Source: Virgibacillus_P tibetensis
Lineage (GTDB): Bacteria; Bacillota; Bacilli; Bacillales; Amphibacillaceae
Length of the DNA stretch: 64,000 bases
Direction: 5' to 3'
Assembly: GCF_036026595.1 (NCBI RefSeq)
Contig: NZ_JARZFX010000011.1
Span: forward strand, 35,422 to 99,421
The translations under genes and the position numbers were made by a program. This document shows, one piece after another, positions 1 through 8,385 of this stretch. The notes beneath the pieces are model-generated. The model ran no database searches and had not been told where the DNA came from. It was given only the letters and a program-made list of their open reading frames with translations. How positions within the stretch are numbered: the first letter of the stretch is position 1; each line of letters begins with the position of its first letter.

Positions 1-621
1 CATAGACAGCTCCTAGCGCCAGGGCTGCTGGCGGACAAATTACCGTTGCCCCAACAATGACAACCAATGCCCCGATATTCACCCAAAATTCTTTATTAAA
101 CTGTTGACCCTTAATGGACTCGTATTCGAACGCATTCATATTAACTGCTGCCATACGATACGATTCGAACGAAAAGTCTTGATCGGGATTTTCTGCCTTC
201 CACATATCATATTCAATTCGCATCTGGTCTCCATAAAAGGTATCTCCGCTAAATAGATCGTCCAGGCTTACTTCCGCTTTTGGCACCTCTAGCTTTTCCT
301 GCATGCCTTGCCCATGATAAATAATCTGGGTCTCTGTTACTCCGATTCGATTACTCGTTGTGTAATTTGATATCGTTGCAGCCTGCATGACCTCGATAAA
401 CGCATCGATATCTTCGAGAATGGCTGATCGATTGTTCGATCTACAATATCACCAACCTTCCCTGTAAAGCTGTGCATTACCTTAAAGTCATCGAATAACT
501 GTTGATACTCATTTTTACGATCAATGTGAGAAAAGGAAATGACACCATCACTATCAAATTTTGCAATATCTGATTCTGCATCCTCTAGATTCTCAGTTAC
601 ATCCTTTAACTCATCGATCAT
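1..621 (-). pseudogene. LXG-type T7SS toxin remnant (5'-truncated, frameshifted, continues off the left edge)
   Basis: Reading leftward from 621, one frame encodes a helical stretch typical of the middle and end of LXG domains (..GKVGDIVDRTID..). At about 417-424 the sense continues in the next frame (ILEDIDAFIEVMQAATISNY) and stays open for about 140 codons to position 1, ending in a hydrophobic segment with a CPPAALALGAVY motif typical of the pre-toxin region. One indel therefore separates the two halves. The true LXG N-terminus is missing: in-frame codons upstream of the ATG at 621 soon reach a stop. LXG proteins are polymorphic toxins exported by the type VII system. The toxin tip lies outside the window, so its activity cannot be read. 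I infer a decayed effector whose immunity gene (890-1135) may survive. Confidence 0.8.
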
Positions 622-889
622 CCCTTTGCCCCAACGTCCTAACCCTATCTTATTATGCTACTGGACTTTAATCGATGTTCAATCATTGTATTAACATCAA
701 AAATACCATATAAAAGCCAACAGGAATCTAATCTTCTTAGGGTCACTGCTGGCTTTTGATTTAAAATAGGCTCTAAATTCTTATATTTGCTTGTGCTAAA
801 ATTAAATAGAACTGCACTAAATAAAGGGAAATGAAAGTAAGGGAAGTTAATCCACCATCTTTAATCTATTTAACAACAAAATAGATAAA

Positions 890-1135
890 TTACCTAAATA
901 AATTTTTTTCTGTTCTTGCCCGAGCAATAAAATTGTCTAAAGCTTTATCCTCCTCAACAAATTTCGTTATAGACCCTGTAACAATGTTAGCTCTCTCATC
1001 AGTTACATATACTTCCCATTGATTATCTTCATACTTAATTCCTACTTCATTCTCTTTTAATTTGTGATTTCCAAACCAAATTATTTGCTTTAAACCTTCC
1101 TCAACAATTATTTTCTTCGCTTCATCCCTAGTCAT
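890..1135 (-). CDS. Imm59-like immunity protein
   Basis: An 81-residue acidic, soluble protein that starts with MTRDEAKKIIVEEGL and has a central ..WEVYVTDERAN.. segment followed by a final helix (ALDNFIARAR). This arrangement resembles the small Imm59 family of toxin-immunity proteins; the match is from memory of the family pattern and no search was run. A strong AAGGAGG lies 7 nt before the ATG. It sits directly beyond a decayed LXG toxin and 12 bp upstream (in transcription) of a small membrane protein on the same strand, so it probably neutralises a T7SS-delivered nuclease-like toxin, its own or a neighbour's. It could be an orphan immunity gene kept for protection against sibling strains. 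Confidence 0.6.
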   Translation of the reverse strand: MTRDEAKKIIVEEGLKQIIWFGNHKLKENEVGIKYEDNQWEVYVTDERANIVTGSITKFVEEDKALDNFIARARTEKNLFR

Positions 1136-1147
1136 GAATTTTCCTCC

Positions 1148-1369
1148 TTAAATTACTTCTCTTAATAATCCTATTTTTTCTAACCATTCTACTGGTATAT
1201 ATAAAAACCGGATAGCTTCTTCATCTGTGTTTGATAATAAAACCCCTCCAATTATAGTTGTAACACCCGTTATTGCAAAAATAATCGGAATTAAAATACT
1301 TAAGCGTGAATTTTTCTTAGCATAAGATTGTAACAAATTCCATGCCATTTTATCGTTTGACATATTCAA
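1148..1369 (-). CDS. Small single-pass or hairpin membrane protein
   Basis: A 73-residue protein with a charged N-terminus and a hydrophobic stretch from about residue 22 to 46 (LSILIPIIFAITGVTTIIGG), then a short outside or amphipathic tail. AAAGGAGCC precedes the ATG by about 8 nt, supporting translation. I do not recognise the family. Transcription runs from this gene into the Imm59-like gene, so the two may be co-expressed and the protein may be part of a toxin-defence cassette, but the function is unknown. Confidence 0.5.
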   Translation of the reverse strand: MNMSNDKMAWNLLQSYAKKNSRLSILIPIIFAITGVTTIIGGVLLSNTDEEAIRFLYIPVEWLEKIGLLREVI

Positions 1370-1484
1370 GGCTCCTTTTCAAACTCCCAACTATTAACTG
1401 AATAGCAGAATATTATCTAATGTGCCTGTAAGTTTAGGGGCTTCATCTAATTTTTAATCAAGTATATTCCTTATTGCTAATCTT

Positions 1485-1690
1485 TCCTAAACTGCCTTGT
1501 TACCGTAGACTAATAGATTATCGATTTGAAGTGAACGCACCTCAATATTCATCTTACACACCCTCTCTACCCATTGGTTTCAATTTCCAATTTTTATTAT
1601 AGTTAAAACTGTCAAAACGGTATTTGCAGTATAATATGACTAGCTGTTCGGGAAGAACGAAAAGCATGGCGTAGAACAGTGATACACCTA
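1485..1690. repeat. Segmental repeat, copy 1 (shared with 5143-5345)
   Basis: The sequence around TGCCTTGTTACCGT and the following noncoding DNA, plus the 3' end of the adjacent membrane-protein gene, is almost identical to 5143-5345. Only scattered substitutions are visible by eye. The repeat shows that the membrane-protein gene and its downstream spacer were duplicated as one unit. Confidence 0.8.
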
Positions 1691-2336
1691 GCACTATGAT
1701 CCCAATTGATTCTATATCAATAGAGTTAGAGTTTCTGATTACAAACTGTATAATATATACAATACCAGTACTACCAATAATTATCATTGGTAAGAATGGC
1801 TTTATATTAAACTCGGCTTTCGTTCTAATCTCATCTTTTTTTGATCCCTTTTTATACTCCCCTCTTTGAAGTAAAATATAAAACCTGACACACGTTGCCA
1901 TAAAAATTAACAGCCCTATAAATAAAGTTATGAATGTAGACGTTAGTAGCGTTTCCTCTGTTATCAAGTCTCCTTCACCAACTATAAATAAAGCACTAAT
2001 ATATAAAAACATTCCGAACAAATTTTGTGAAACTAAAATAACAACTATGTACTGTATCTTTTGACCTTTCAAACTTGTATATAATTTTGGCATAGCATAA
2101 ACACCAGATAACAAAATAAGCGTACCTGTAATAATCAAATGGATAATCAATATGCTTTCTTTATATGGAAAGATGGTTGCGTCTGCAGCGACAACATAGG
2201 TTAAAATAAACATTAACGCTTGCAAAAAGATGGATAATACTAACATAGGTGCTAAAGCATTAGGGCTCTGTCTCCCAGATTCAAGAGCTCCCCTCAACAC
2301 AGCAAAATCTTCTTCTGATAACTTTTTTAATAACAA
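1554..2336 (-). CDS. Polytopic membrane protein, paralogous family A, copy 1
   Basis: About 260 residues with roughly six hydrophobic segments, a conserved N-terminal signature (LKKLSEEDFAVLRG.LESGRQSPN) and a conserved C-terminal signature (LPEQLVILYCKYRFDSF..N..KLKPM) shared with the genes at 2578 and 5212. I prefer the TTG start at 2336: it has GAGGAGG 8 nt upstream and lines up with the starts of the two paralogues, whereas the longer ATG start at 2402 adds an N-terminus the paralogues lack. I do not recognise the family. Its position in a cluster of T7SS toxin and immunity genes, and its amplification like the DUF443 genes, suggest a membrane immunity protein. That is inference only. Confidence 0.7.
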   Translation of the reverse strand: MLLKKLSEEDFAVLRGALESGRQSPNALAPMLVLSIFLQALMFILTYVVAADATIFPYKESILIIHLIITGTLILLSGVYAMPKLYTSLKGQKIQYIVVILVSQNLFGMFLYISALFIVGEGDLITEETLLTSTFITLFIGLLIFMATCVRFYILLQRGEYKKGSKKDEIRTKAEFNIKPFLPMIIIGSTGIVYIIQFVIRNSNSIDIESIGIIVLGVSLFYAMLFVLPEQLVILYCKYRFDSFNYNKNWKLKPMGREGV

Positions 2337-2577
2337 TAGATTTTCCTCCTCGTAACTAGCTAAACCAACTATACAATATTGGCCATATAAAACGTTGCTC
2401 ATATAATTAGCTTCCCCTATAACTTGTTACGACTAATCTTTTCACATGTGTCAGGGACATTGAAAAAGAGGATTTTTTTCAATTAATACGATTACTTATC
2501 TTGAAGATCAAGGAATGATTTAACCCCAAGTCTACTTAAGATAACCACCCTATCCAAGTCAGGTATAACCGATGCAC

Positions 2578-3351
2578 TTAGGCTCGCTCCCTATCCATTG
2601 GCTTCAATTTTCCGTTTTTATTAAAATTAAAGCTTTCGAAGCGGTACTTACAGTAAAGTATGACTAGCTGTTCAGGAAGAACGAAAAGCATTGTATAGAA
2701 CAAAGAAAAGCAAAAAATCATCATTATTGTAGTCTCTATATCTGCTAAACCAAATGTTCTAACAAGGAACTGAAGAACAAAGACCAAACCTATACTGGCT
2801 GTAATAATTATAGGCATATATGATTTAATATCTAATTCTAGTTTGGATCTTAACTTATCTCTTTTTGATTCTTTTCGGTATGCACCGCTCTTTAATAGAA
2901 TATAAAACCTCATACAAGTAACTACAAAGTTCAATAGACCGAATAACAGCGTAATATAGGCTAAAGTTAATAAAGACGATTCGGAATCAACGTTTTGTCC
3001 TATAAAAAATAATGCCATCAAGTAAAAACTTATCCCGCCTATATTTTGTGATCCCAAAATAACCAGTAAGTATTGTATCTTTTGATATTTCTTATATAAA
3101 GTCTTTATTGAAAAAATTGCTGAAAGTACAACAAGACTGATTGTTATAATTAGGTGTATATAATAAATATTATTTATAAATGGGAAATTGGAAGAATCTG
3201 CTGCAACGACATATACCAAAAAGAATAGTAGTGGTTGAAAAATAACACATAGAACGAGGGTGAAAGCCAAAGAATTTGGGCTTTGCCTCCCGGATTCCAA
3301 AGGACCTCTTAATACTGCAAAATCCGCTTCTGATAACTTTTTTAAAGGCAA
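2578..3351 (-). CDS. Polytopic membrane protein, paralogous family A, copy 2
   Basis: A 257-residue hydrophobic protein that begins at a TTG codon (GAGGGG about 6 nt upstream) with PLKKLSEADFAVLRGPLESG and ends with the family signature LPEQLVILYCKYRFESFNFN. It is the most divergent of the three copies in its middle membrane segments, while both termini are nearly unchanged. That pattern fits a conserved scaffold with a variable recognition core, as expected of an immunity protein, but no partner toxin is known. Confidence 0.7.
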   Translation of the reverse strand: MPLKKLSEADFAVLRGPLESGRQSPNSLAFTLVLCVIFQPLLFFLVYVVAADSSNFPFINNIYYIHLIITISLVVLSAIFSIKTLYKKYQKIQYLLVILGSQNIGGISFYLMALFFIGQNVDSESSLLTLAYITLLFGLLNFVVTCMRFYILLKSGAYRKESKRDKLRSKLELDIKSYMPIIITASIGLVFVLQFLVRTFGLADIETTIMMIFCFSLFYTMLFVLPEQLVILYCKYRFESFNFNKNGKLKPMDRERA

Positions 3352-3422
3352 TAGTTTCCCCTCACAATCTAGAAAACAAACTTTTCTTCTTTATTTTTTT
3401 GCGGTGTTTACATTTCAATTAA

Positions 3423-4199
3423 TTATTGAACAGCCCCAAATGTGGACCCTGAACCAGTAACAACACCAGCGCCATCGCTTACTTTTTTAGGTAGACTATA
3501 ATTACTACCAAGCCCCTTACCTACTAGTGCGAATGTGGCAGTTGTGGCTATTACGCCTTGGCTATAGCTGAATATACTTTGTGTGTGCATTTCTTCTTGA
3601 TACACATATCTTTCTTCTGCCATAAAATAAAATATTCCTTTACTATCAATTCTATAATGAAGCGTACTCCCGTCATCTAACTCCAGTGGTTCTTTTGTAT
3701 TTATAAAGCTTAAATCTTTCTTTTGGTAAACGACATAAATATACAATGAAAAATACAAAAATATTAATAGAATAATACCGTGAGTTATAAAAAATAAAAA
3801 TGCTAGTATCAAAACAACTAAAAGACTAATTACTGCAATTCTTATTTCTAATTTAAAACCTTTCTTTCCCCGTTCAATGTACTCTTTAATCATAGACTCT
3901 GTTAAATAAATCTCCCTTACTTCTTCATAAACATATTTCTTATTAAAAAATATACCGGAAAAAATCCCTGAAATGAGGAGAGTTAAAAATATAAAGATGG
4001 CCCCTATATTTGAAATAGATATAGATACTTCTTGTATGCCTCTCAGGATTGCTAATACAATGAAAAATGCAATCCAATAAGTCGCTTGACTGGGTTCTTT
4101 TTGATATGCCTTGTATGTTAAATTTGTTTGTTTGTCGATAAAGATCGTGTAATTTTGTCTACCTTTTACATTCTCTGTATAGATTGGAATCAGTTTCAT
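3423..4199 (-). CDS. Membrane protein, paralogous family B, long copy
   Basis: A protein of about 258 residues. The start MKLIPIYTEN (ATG at 4199, AAGGA about 10 nt upstream) is chosen because the paralogue at 4315 starts with KLIPIY; two ATGs lie just upstream. Four hydrophobic segments occur as two pairs (about residues 40-90 and 120-165), followed by a soluble tail of about 90 residues. The tail ends in a glycine/serine-rich stretch (KGLGSNYSLP..GAGVVTGSGSTFG) that the shorter paralogue lacks. The family was not recognised. It lies within the T7SS-associated cluster. Confidence 0.65.
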   Translation of the reverse strand: MKLIPIYTENVKGRQNYTIFIDKQTNLTYKAYQKEPSQATYWIAFFIVLAILRGIQEVSISISNIGAIFIFLTLLISGIFSGIFFNKKYVYEEVREIYLTESMIKEYIERGKKGFKLEIRIAVISLLVVLILAFLFFITHGIILLIFLYFSLYIYVVYQKKDLSFINTKEPLELDDGSTLHYRIDSKGIFYFMAEERYVYQEEMHTQSIFSYSQGVIATTATFALVGKGLGSNYSLPKKVSDGAGVVTGSGSTFGAVQ

Positions 4200-4314
4200 A
4201 CTCATCATTTCCTTACTTTATTATTCTCCCGTGTAGATGCATATTTGAATTCATCCTTCGTACCCTTTCTTAGTAGGTATCTGGATATTAAGTTAATAGT
4301 GTATGGTTCCTTTT

Positions 4315-4860
4315 TTACAATTCTATTTCCCCTTTTTGAAATTGCCTCAATATTTTTATTCGTGTAAACGGTCTCATCAGAAGAAAGATAAAAATAGCTA
4401 AACTTCCTAAGCAACCAATAACTAAAAGCTCAAAATGGCTGAACACAAAAAATAAAACAAAACCACCTATTGTAAGTAGGAGACTTAACGTCGCACCTAA
4501 ATATAACTCAGTACGTAATTGGCTTATTCCTTTGGCTGCATAATTTTCCAGGCTTTCCTTACCTAAAAAGATCTTCGGTGACTTTTCTTGAATATAAAAT
4601 TTTTCATAAAAATATATTGCCATGAAATAACTTATCACTAATACAATAGTAAACAATACAACATCTACTAAAGGACCTTTATAACTTTGATAAATACGAT
4701 CAGCATATCTAGAACCATAAAGTACTGCCAGTAAAAGAAAGAAATTCATACCGGATGATTTTTTCCGATGTTGAAATCTATATAAATGATTTTTGTCTGG
4801 ATCGTAAAAAAATGTGTAAAGTTCTTTTTCTCTATAAATTGGAATTAATTTATTTTTCAC
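4315..4860 (-). CDS. Membrane protein, paralogous family B, short copy
   Basis: A 181-residue protein starting at GTG (AGGAGTGAG 3-4 nt upstream). It shares the N-terminal pattern K-LIPIY-E--YT-F-D and the two pairs of membrane segments with the gene at 3423, but stops right after the last membrane segment. It therefore lacks the soluble tail of its paralogue. This may be a natural short form or a 3' truncation; no reading frame in the next 110 bp restores the tail. Function unknown. Confidence 0.6.
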   Translation of the reverse strand: MKNKLIPIYREKELYTFFYDPDKNHLYRFQHRKKSSGMNFFLLLAVLYGSRYADRIYQSYKGPLVDVVLFTIVLVISYFMAIYFYEKFYIQEKSPKIFLGKESLENYAAKGISQLRTELYLGATLSLLLTIGGFVLFFVFSHFELLVIGCLGSLAIFIFLLMRPFTRIKILRQFQKGEIEL

Positions 4861-5211
4861 TGTCTCACTCCTATCGACCGCTCGTCTATCTATAAACAGA
4901 ATCTAGATTCCCCAAAAAACCAGAAACTGCATCGTACAATTAGCCTCACTAACGTTTGGATTAGGTCTGTTTAGACTGATTTCTTTTTGAAGCAGCAAGT
5001 ATTTCACTCGGTAGTAATATGTAAAGTGACCACATTTCTTCTCATTTTGTTCAGGGGCTACGGAGAAGAAATAGTACCGACTTTAAAATTTTCTAAACTA
5101 AAATAAAATATTCCATCAAGAATATCCCTTCTTGCCATTCTCTCCTAAACTGCCTTGTTACCGTAAACTAATCGATTATCGATTTAAAGTGAACGCACCT
5201 CAATATTCACC
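4861..5211. other. Noncoding spacer within the membrane-protein cluster
   Basis: About 350 bp without a supportable gene. The last 70 bp are the second copy of the repeat at 1485. The rest is AT-rich and holds no clear terminator or promoter that I could support. Confidence 0.5.
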
Positions 5212-5345
5212 TTACACACCCTTTCTACCCATTGGTTTCAGTTTTCCATTTTTATTATAGTTAAAACTGTCAAAGCGGTATTTGCAGTATAATATGACAA
5301 GCTGTTCGGGAAGAACGAAAAGCATTGTATAGAATAATAAAATAA
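5143..5345. repeat. Segmental repeat, copy 2 (shared with 1485-1690)
   Basis: Second copy of the spacer plus gene 3' end. It differs from copy 1 by scattered single-base changes only. Confidence 0.8.
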
Positions 5346-5985
5346 ATAAAATCATCATTATTATCGTTTCTATTTCAGCTATACCAAATTCCCTAACTAA
5401 ATACTGAACAACGAAAAGTAAGCTAATACTGGCTAAAATAATTTGGGGCAAAAAAGATTGTATGCTAAATTCAAGCTTCAATCTTAATTTATCTTTTTTA
5501 GATTCCTTTCGATATTGACCTTTAACTAACAACACATAAAATCGAATGCAAGTTACAATAAAAATCAATAATCCAAATAATAGAGTTATATAGGTGAAGA
5601 TTAATAGAGATTCTTCACTTATATATTTGTCTTTTCCAATAATAAATACTACGCAAATATAGAAAAAAACTCCAAACAAATTCTGTGATACTATAACGGT
5701 CAATATGTACTGTACTTTTTGTCCTTTCATATACACATTTGGAATAGAATATATAATAGAAAATAACATAAGAATACCGGTTATCAATAAATGAATTACA
5801 AACATCTCTTCTTTATATGGAAAAAGTGTTGCATCCGCCGCTACCACATATGTCAGCACAAACATAAGCGCTTGTAAAAAAATGGATAAAACTAATATAG
5901 GTGCCAGTGCACTAGGACTCTGTCTACCAGATTCAAGCGGACACCTTAATACTGCAAAGTCCTCTTCGGTTAATTTTTTCAACAT
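5212..5985 (-). CDS. Polytopic membrane protein, paralogous family A, copy 3
   Basis: A 257-residue paralogue of the genes at 1554 and 2578. The start MLKKLTEEDFAVLRC at 5985 has GGGGGTC upstream and matches the paralogue starts; the longer start at 6009 is unlikely. The C-terminal 30 residues are almost identical to copy 1, consistent with the shared DNA repeat at its 3' end. The conserved glycine of the N-terminal motif is replaced by cysteine. Same predicted six-segment topology; function unknown, possibly immunity. Confidence 0.7.
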   Translation of the reverse strand: MLKKLTEEDFAVLRCPLESGRQSPSALAPILVLSIFLQALMFVLTYVVAADATLFPYKEEMFVIHLLITGILMLFSIIYSIPNVYMKGQKVQYILTVIVSQNLFGVFFYICVVFIIGKDKYISEESLLIFTYITLLFGLLIFIVTCIRFYVLLVKGQYRKESKKDKLRLKLEFSIQSFLPQIILASISLLFVVQYLVREFGIAEIETIIMMILFILLFYTMLFVLPEQLVILYCKYRFDSFNYNKNGKLKPMGRKGV

Positions 5986-6228
5986 TAGATGACCCCCAAA
6001 AAATTTCACTAACTAAACCAGCTCTTTCTTTTGTTAATGGCTGATTTTGTATGAACGTAATTGACTTTCTACTTGTTTATCAAATACGTGGATATCATAA
6101 TAAGGCCTGCCGCATTCTTCCATTATATATTATTTATTATTGATTCAAAAAAGAAGGATTTTTTTTGACATCGGACCTTTAGGAAAGGACAAGCCTTTTC
6201 TAATCTTGTCGACTATCTCGGTTCTCCA

Positions 6229-6417
6229 TTAATGACGACCAGATTGAAACTGTGCTCTTGTCACTCCAGTTTTTCCTACGTATTCTTTTTGCGAAATTAT
6301 ATTTGAGTTAAAGCTTTGAATGATCGCTAATTTAATTTCTGGTATAAATTTTTCATAAAAAACTGCATCTCCAGTTGTTAGAGTGTGTCTAACAATTGTG
6401 GTGCAGTTCATTTCCAC
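6229..6417 (-). CDS. Short hypothetical protein, possibly a gene remnant
   Basis: A 62-residue reading frame with a GTG start (6415-6417) or an ATG two codons later and only a weak AAAGAAG upstream. No motif is visible. It follows the DUF4176 gene by about 30 bp on the same strand. It may be a translated small partner or the residue of a lost effector; I cannot decide from sequence. Confidence 0.3.
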   Translation of the reverse strand: MEMNCTTIVRHTLTTGDAVFYEKFIPEIKLAIIQSFNSNIISQKEYVGKTGVTRAQFQSGRH

Positions 6418-6446
6418 ATGCTTCTTTTGTTTGAAAAGTAATTGAT

Positions 6447-6758
6447 TTATTCCAAAGGCCCTGTTACATTTCCCTTTATAAGCGTTGATTTATTGTCCTT
6501 CATCCAATTATCATAAATCTCTTGAAAACGCTCTTCTTCTTCATCTTTAAACCCTTCAAAAAGGACTTTATCTATATTTTCTTCATTAAAATAAAATACA
6601 TTAGTAGGATTCAGACCTTGGGGGTAAAGACACCCTGAATAATCATACATTACTCCTTGACTATCTCCTTTTTCTGGCGGGATGATAGGTCCCCTGTTCA
6701 AAATCATTAATTTGCTTGTTCCTTCTTTTAAATAGACGATCGATCCAATTGGTAACAT
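6447..6758 (-). CDS. DUF4176 protein (T7SS/LXG-associated)
   Basis: A 103-residue protein starting LPIGSIVYLKEGTSKLMI, with the DUF4176 hallmarks YDYSGCLYPQGL and a later acidic stretch (FEGFKDEEEERF). DUF4176 genes commonly accompany LXG toxin operons in Firmicutes; their role is not established. AGAGAGGT lies before the ATG. It follows the DUF443 array in the same direction, so it may be the tail of that operon. The family call is from visible motifs and is fairly secure; the function is not known. Confidence 0.75.
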   Translation of the reverse strand: MLPIGSIVYLKEGTSKLMILNRGPIIPPEKGDSQGVMYDYSGCLYPQGLNPTNVFYFNEENIDKVLFEGFKDEEEERFQEIYDNWMKDNKSTLIKGNVTGPLE

Positions 6759-6820
6759 TATTCATCTACCTCTCTCTATATTATTTATTTATATATTCGT
6801 ATGCAGTCTCCAATTCAATC

Positions 6821-7453
6821 TTAAAACCACACAGCAGTATTGCCTTCTTGCACTGTGGCACGAGATGATAATAAAATGACAAACGTGAAAACCGAAACAG
6901 CAAATAATATCATAATATTCCCAGATACAATATAAACCATGAAAAAGAATATGATAAGTATTAGAAACCAGATATATGCTGCTAACAACTTGAACATCTG
7001 TTTTTTTGAACTTGGGCGAATCCATAATTCACGCCTTGATAGCTCTTCTAGATTTACAACGATTTCCAGTTTCTTCTTTCGACGATAGCTCATCGACATA
7101 TATAAGATAGTAACGAGGATTATAGCAAACACTATAAGCATCCCATTCACCAAAGGAGACATTGGTATCTCAAAGTAACCCATTAAAGGAGCTAGTAGGA
7201 TACCGAGAAAGTAGCCTATTCCGGCTAAAGACATCACCCATGAACCACCAACTTTCTCCTTATTCGGTTCTTTCAACCGTTCCACGATAGAAGAATCTTC
7301 CACTTTAAAAACTGTACTAGGAAGCATCCAAACGAAAAAAGGAAAGATAATTTTCCAAAAGGACCGCTCCATATCCAGGATGTACTGTTCCCCATTAATA
7401 GTTAAAATCCGATACCGGATATTATCCTCTAAGCGTTGTACTTCGCAGTTCAT
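6821..7453 (-). CDS. DUF443 (TsaI-type) five-TM immunity-like protein, array member 1
   Basis: A 210-residue protein starting MNCEVQRLEDNIRYRIL and INGEQYILDMERSFWKI. It then has five hydrophobic segments (about residues 33-47, 70-93, 101-125, 155-177 and 180-197), as in the DUF443 or tandem five-TM family. In Staphylococcus aureus a DUF443 protein (TsaI) protects against the T7SS membrane toxin TspA. AAAGGGGGG precedes the ATG. The C-terminus ends ATVQEGNTAVWF, slightly shorter than the other copies, which end in a lysine-rich tail. It is the last copy in transcription order from the toxin gene at 11421. Confidence 0.85.
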   Translation of the reverse strand: MNCEVQRLEDNIRYRILTINGEQYILDMERSFWKIIFPFFVWMLPSTVFKVEDSSIVERLKEPNKEKVGGSWVMSLAGIGYFLGILLAPLMGYFEIPMSPLVNGMLIVFAIILVTILYMSMSYRRKKKLEIVVNLEELSRRELWIRPSSKKQMFKLLAAYIWFLILIIFFFMVYIVSGNIMILFAVSVFTFVILLSSRATVQEGNTAVWF

Positions 7454-7490
7454 GAAACAACCCCCCTTTTTACATTCAACAATTAAACCT

Positions 7491-7550
7491 CATTAAAAAA
7501 GTTAATTTAGTAAAGGACAGCGATCATGACCTTGCCGACACTTGCTTCAT
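7491..7550 (-). pseudogene. Decayed 3' end of an LXG toxin gene (weaker fossil)
   Basis: This spacer aligns by eye with the spacer at 10571-10650 (CCTC-TTAA-AA...GTTAAT...AGGAC...GCTTCATGCC). That spacer in turn matches the last codons of the toxin gene at 11421. Here the match to the toxin itself is degraded, so the call rests on the intermediate sequence. Confidence 0.45.
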
Positions 7551-7622
7551 GCCTCCATCTCCAATTACAGATAACCTATTCCACTCTCAATATATTTTTA
7601 GCATCTAATTCTTTTTAAAGTT

Positions 7623-8285
7623 TCAACCTGCACGTTTTAAATTTTTAAATCTAATAGTAGTATGGCATTCTTCCACCGTTATTCGACCTAGTAATAAAAG
7701 AAGGAACAATAAACCTGATGCAATGATTAGCAACATGATATTTCGAGATACGACATACCCCATAAAGATAAATACATCGAACCCTAAAAGCCAAATATAT
7801 GCTGCTAATAACGTAAATACTTGTTTTTTGGACTTTGGTCGAATACATAATGCATGTTTAGGAAACATCTCAAGTTTGACAGTACTTTCTAACTTCTTCT
7901 TACGATTATGGCTGATAGATAAATATAATAGAACCACAAGATTTAAAGATATTATTAAAAGCATGATATTAACCAACGGAGAAATCGGAATTTCAAAATA
8001 ATCCATTAATGGAGCTAACAGGATACCAAGAAAGTAGCTAATCCCAGCTAGAGATACCACCCATGAGCTACCCACTTTCTCTTTATTTGGTTCTTTCAAT
8101 TGTTCCACGATAGAAGAATTCTCAACTTTATATACCTTATTAGGAAGCATCCAAACGAAAAACGGAAAGATAATCTTCCAAAAAGACCTTTCCATATCCA
8201 GGATGTACTGTTCACCATTAATAATTAAAATTCGATACCGAATATTATTCTCTAAGCGTTGTACTTCGCAGTTCAGATCTCCCAT
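7623..8285 (-). CDS. DUF443 (TsaI-type) immunity-like protein, array member 2, altered start
   Basis: A five-TM paralogue of about 217-220 residues with the full family pattern. Its 5' end has lost the ATG used by its neighbours: compared with 9025-9050, six bases (TTAAAT on the plus strand) are missing, turning ...GATC-ATTTA-ATG-AAC into ...GATCTGAAC. Translation would have to start at the ATG of MGDLNCEV, which has almost no ribosome binding site, or at CTG. The body is intact, so the gene may be weakly expressed rather than dead. It is closely related to array member 3 and shares its upstream 100-bp spacer. Confidence 0.75.
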   Translation of the reverse strand: MGDLNCEVQRLENNIRYRILIINGEQYILDMERSFWKIIFPFFVWMLPNKVYKVENSSIVEQLKEPNKEKVGSSWVVSLAGISYFLGILLAPLMDYFEIPISPLVNIMLLIISLNLVVLLYLSISHNRKKKLESTVKLEMFPKHALCIRPKSKKQVFTLLAAYIWLLGFDVFIFMGYVVSRNIMLLIIASGLLFLLLLLGRITVEECHTTIRFKNLKRAG

Positions 8286-8385
8286 TCTTAAACTTGCATT
8301 AAAATTCGTTAAGTAAGCACATGAATCTTTCTCAAGTTTTATGAATTTTACGGGTATTATTCTTACTGTAACTAAGCTACTCTTT
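8286..8385. repeat. Tandem spacer repeat, copy 1
   Basis: About 100 bp (CTTAAACTTGCATTAAAA...TTATTCTTACTGTAAC) almost identical to 9040-9139. Together with the flanking genes it shows a recent tandem duplication unit of about 750 bp. Confidence 0.85.

Noticed and set aside
4205..4414. 69-residue minus-strand frame between the family B genes
   Set aside because: It overlaps the real 181-residue gene by 100 bp in another frame, has no ribosome binding site and no recognisable pattern.
6789..7025. 78-residue frame overlapping DUF443 member 1
   Set aside because: Out-of-frame shadow of a well-supported membrane-protein gene.
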